This document shows positions 61,153 through 64,000 of a stretch of DNA of 64,000 nt, in pieces (position 1 is the first letter of the stretch; each line of letters opens with the position of its first letter). The notes under the pieces are model-generated. The model ran no database searches. It saw only the letters and a list, made by a program, of their open reading frames with translations, and was not told the DNA's origin. Source of the DNA: Gracilariopsis chorda (Eukaryota; Rhodophyta; Florideophyceae; Gracilariales; Gracilariaceae); NCBI GenBank assembly GCA_003194525.1, contig NBIV01000001.1:1054001-1118000 (forward strand), read 5' to 3'. A program made the translations under genes and the position numbers.

Positions 61153-62463
61153 ATGCCGCACGGCTCACCACAGAAACGAAACTACCAAGAGATACCATCT
61201 GGTACCGAGTCAGCCGTCGGGGTTTCTGCCAGTACCGTGCTGCTGGCGACAACCTCGCTGATCACCATCGGTTCACACTACAACAAGCACTCCTTGTCTT
61301 CATTAGGCCCTGTGATAATTGAGGCTCTTGATCTGCACCGTACAAAATATGGTCTTCTGTTTTCGTCTCAGGCAATCCCTGGAATTGTACTACCAATAAT
61401 ATCAGGAATTGCACTAAGTTGCTTACCGTACGGACCCGCGGCCATCACTCTGTCATCTTTGATTATGTTTTCCACAGTTCTATGTGCTGTAGGGGTAATG
61501 CATCTTTCGTACAATATGCTGATAGCCGGACGATTTTTGTTTGGCTTGTGTGACGGCGCTCTCACAACTCTGCAAGGAGCTATCATAGCTAGGTATTTCC
61601 GGTCTAGATCTGGTATCGGCTTTGGTACTATGCTTCTTGTGAGCCGGCTGTCGTCATCTACTGGACTAACATTACCGGCTTACATCTTTGATTTGTATGG
61701 TCTAAACATTGCTATGTGGTTCTCTGTTCTCCTTTGTATACCACCATTCCTAGCAACAGTTGCGTACGCCCGTCTTACGACAGATTCAGTAGTGCCTCCG
61801 ATGGCGCCTTCGATACATCTCTTGATGTCCATGTTGCGCCGATTAACTGTGCCTTTTTGGCTTGTTGCATACGACTGGTTGGTTGTGGCCAGTGTTGTGT
61901 TTACTCTTTTGCATTTTGCACCGGATGCCTTCAAGGCGTCATTCGGTTGGTCACCGTTACATGCAGGCTTATTATCAGGTGGCATGGTTCTGTACGCCGG
62001 TGTCACTTCTCCCCTGTTTGGGGTGTTGCAGGACCGCACAGGCCGTCGTGGATACATATTGGCTGGTTGTTGCACGTTGTTGCTTTGCGGGGCAGTTCTT
62101 TGCTCTCTTGCGATAATGCCTACGCTCGCGTCTGCCACATTGTTGTACGCTGGGCTGATCTCGGTTGCAATCGGGTTTGGAGCCGCTCCTGTAACGTTGA
62201 TGAGTTCTGTTGCACTGTCTGTTGACGACGCAGTGGTTCCTGCTGCGTTAGGGGTGTACAAGGCTGTAGAGAATGCTGGGATGAGCGTCATACATGTGGG
62301 AGTAGGCGCTTTGCGAGATAGTACTGGAGACTACGTATTATCGTTCCTGCTGCTTGCCGCGCTTGCAGGAACGGGGATCTTGGCGTCATGCGCTTTATCG
62401 CATTCGTCGAGATTTGTGGAACACCATTGTGAAGTACCTCCAGATGTGGAAGCTGTGGAGTGA
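61153..62463 (+). CDS. Major facilitator superfamily transporter (MFSD1-like)
   Basis: 436 aa from ATG 61153, with about 12 hydrophobic helices in two halves. The family A-motif-like loop reads GVLQDRTGRRGY between helices 8 and 9; the first half has LDLHRTKYGLLFSSQAIPG and GRFLFGLCDGALTTLQGAII, a pattern seen in MFSD1-type carriers of the lysosomal membrane. Substrate is unknown (MFSD1 transports dipeptides in animals). The C-terminal tail is short and acidic. The general class is secure; the subfamily is tentative. Confidence 0.8.
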   Translation: MPHGSPQKRNYQEIPSGTESAVGVSASTVLLATTSLITIGSHYNKHSLSSLGPVIIEALDLHRTKYGLLFSSQAIPGIVLPIISGIALSCLPYGPAAITLSSLIMFSTVLCAVGVMHLSYNMLIAGRFLFGLCDGALTTLQGAIIARYFRSRSGIGFGTMLLVSRLSSSTGLTLPAYIFDLYGLNIAMWFSVLLCIPPFLATVAYARLTTDSVVPPMAPSIHLLMSMLRRLTVPFWLVAYDWLVVASVVFTLLHFAPDAFKASFGWSPLHAGLLSGGMVLYAGVTSPLFGVLQDRTGRRGYILAGCCTLLLCGAVLCSLAIMPTLASATLLYAGLISVAIGFGAAPVTLMSSVALSVDDAVVPAALGVYKAVENAGMSVIHVGVGALRDSTGDYVLSFLLLAALAGTGILASCALSHSSRFVEHHCEVPPDVEAVE

Positions 62464-63507
62464 TGCTTGACGATGAAATTCAATCAGCATTTTGTGCTAC
62501 GCAAACGCGAGTGTGCTGACCTATTATTAGTGCATGCTTTAGATAGATTCCTACGTAGGTATGGAGTGCGGAACTGTGGTTGGAAGGGGGCTGGAAGGGG
62601 GCTGGAAGGGGGCTGGCGGACCGTTGAGAGATACCGCTTGAGCACGGACTGTTCATTTCCGTGGCGATTTAGCTGCTTTGAAGTACAGAGGAGTGCCAGA
62701 ATCTGGACCAAGGTGAAGGGTTAAACGGTTAGGTTACCGCGATGGTTTCAGTTAGGGATCGTCAACGAATCTGCTGCTAAGCCAAACGGTCGAGTATAAC
62801 GGAATTGCCACAATTAAGTGAACGAGTATACAAGGCTACAAGGCGGTCGCCGGCTGCTGGTTCGACTGTACTTGGTGCATTGTGCGCAGTGCCTCCACTC
62901 GAACTTTCTCAAAACGTCTGCAAAGTTATGTTCCATATCTTCCATGCCAACGTGAGGTCAAAGCGTAGGTAGAACTGAAAAGTGATTTCAGTCGTCACGG
63001 CAGACCGCTATGGTGAACGAAGAGGGATGGAAAGCGCGCTGTCGCCCAAAGTTGTTGTCAGGCAGGGGAGAGCGGCCGCATGTTCCGCAGCGGGTTACCT
63101 GTGACGGCGCTACGTCACGCGAAACGTGACCGACGCGACTTGTGATTGGTCAATGCAAACAGCGCCTTGCCGAGACGCCACTAAGCTCGTGCCACGCGTA
63201 ACGTGAACGCTGTTGACCTGACGAAGCGCTCAAGAACGCCGTGAGCAAGTCCCATCGTTCCATCCAAAATGTGCTCCGTCCTACGCGCCCATTGCGCCGC
63301 CTTAGCGACGCCTGCCAATATGCGTGGACCGCGATGTGGCGCAAGCGCTCGCTCCGATTCACAGCAAACCGCCAACGACGCCAGTTTCACGAAGCATCAC
63401 TCCACAGCCTCGCTTCCACCTCATTGCCATGCTCCATTCCCCCCAAGTGCAAGGCAGTACACATACGTCTTGCACTTCATTAACACACACAACCGGCTCC
63501 TCACACA
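62464..63507. other. Intergenic stretch with G-rich tandem repeat
   Basis: 1.04 kb. Holds three 11-bp units TGGAAGGGGGC at 62581-62613 just 3' of the MFS gene. No gene recognised; the right end is C-rich and is the probable leader of the last gene. Confidence 0.5.
62581..62613. repeat. Three tandem 11-bp units TGGAAGGGGGC
   Basis: Exact copies followed by TGGCGG; the three G5 runs plus adjacent GG could form a G-quadruplex on the + strand. Confidence 0.9.
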
Positions 63508-63946
63508 ATGACTAACTCCCGATTGGAAATCGATACCAACGCCATCCTTCGCAAACCGAACCCACCACTTACCTTTTGCGCTGCAAAACTTATGTCCAAT
63601 AACCCTTTCGACCTAGAAGCCGCGCAGCCTTTGCTCTCACGTCGATTTTCAGCGGCAGAAAAGTAAGTGTTCAGCCGGCGAAACACCGAACACCGTCATC
63701 GGTTCACTGCAATTGTGCCTACCTCGCCAGAAGCTAACTATGTTGTTCCCCCCAAGGTTCAGTCAGCTCGTTTCCAATCGTACACTACTTGCCTTGTTTT
63801 TAACTCTAATGCTGTTTTTCGTATCAATTGTCGTCGCATTGGCCATTCAAAGCGTCAACCTTTCACCTCCACAAATTCACATCAACTCCATCAACCTAAA
63901 TCCGGCTTCCTCATCAGTCCTTGGCAAACGACCATGGTTCCGATAA
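63508..63946 (+). CDS. Small two-exon single-pass membrane protein, possibly LEA2-like (may be 3' partial)
   Basis: Exon 1 63508-63662 and exon 2 63757-63946, joined across a 94-nt intron (GTAAGT...GCTAAC...CAAG). The splice restores the frame exactly, from RRFSAAEK to FSQLVSNRT. The 114-aa product has a short Leu-rich cytosolic start, one membrane segment (about 61-81, LLALFLTLMLFFVSIVVALAI) and a lumenal end beginning VNLSPPQIHINSINLNP, which recalls the start of LEA-14/LEA2-type domains (Pro-x-Ile-x-Ile...). It ends at a TAA at 63944. If another intron follows, the domain would continue beyond the window. The class is a suggestion; the two-exon structure is well supported. Confidence 0.6.
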
Positions 63947-64000
63947 GCCGTCTCATGCGTAATTATGTTGTAACAATAGTGTGATATGTCGCTTTGTTGT

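Overview
The window is a nuclear segment of a photosynthetic eukaryote. Evidence: a plant/cyanobacterial-type phytoene desaturase with a plastid leader, a thylakoid-lumen protein with a twin-arginine signal, a tandem SWIB protein of organelle-nucleoid type, nuclear spliceosomal introns, U2AF35, SRPK, a P5A ATPase, RanGAP with a plant-style acidic tail, and a tRNA-Leu(AAG) of eukaryotic form. Gene density is moderate, most genes are intronless, and the few introns are 65-105 nt. The mix of intron poverty, carotenoid and lumen genes and near-50% GC best fits a mesophilic red alga. This is inference from gene content; another archaeplastid or a red-plastid lineage is not excluded. Many genes open only at a non-ATG codon upstream of the true ATG, so starts were re-chosen at the first in-frame ATG.

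Layout. 0-9 kb: phytoene desaturase (5' end outside the window), convergent with a UPL3/TRIP12-type HECT ligase, which diverges from a tandem SWIB gene across a G-rich intergenic region. 9-16.7 kb: an unknown membrane protein, a sterol C4-methyl oxidase and an SRPK kinase, separated by gene-free stretches. 16.8-25.4 kb: mitoribosomal mS23, ISD11, a phytochelatin synthase with an intron and a one-base frame break, a lumen protein, a very short divergent gene, RanGAP, and an ARM-repeat protein. 25.8-31.7 kb: tRNA-Leu, a small BAG-like protein, an RNF10-type RING ligase, U2AF35, and a plastid-leader SLC4 bicarbonate transporter. 33.5-35.8 kb: a two-exon DEP-domain/FAD disulfide reductase fusion. 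35.8-40.3 kb: gene-poor, with a weak relic of a non-LTR retroelement and a perfect palindrome. 40.3-44.1 kb: a GT47 glycosyltransferase and an acylated ApbE/flavin-reductase fusion. 46.3-50.4 kb: a short acidic Ser-rich protein, an alpha-helical-repeat protein, and a three-exon MYCBP homologue whose first coding exon is only the ATG. 51.3-58.8 kb: an SDR, polyprenol reductase and P5A ATPase. 59.6-64 kb: RPC6, an MFS carrier, and a small two-exon membrane protein at the edge.

The genes are mostly unrelated housekeeping functions, with no operon-like system. The features most worth attention are the two redox fusions (DEP-disulfide reductase; lipid-anchored ApbE-flavin reductase), the phytochelatin synthase with its frame break opposite ISD11, the SLC4 carrier with a plastid-like leader, and two start-region oddities: divergent ATGs 12 nt apart, and an exon that ends directly after its ATG.
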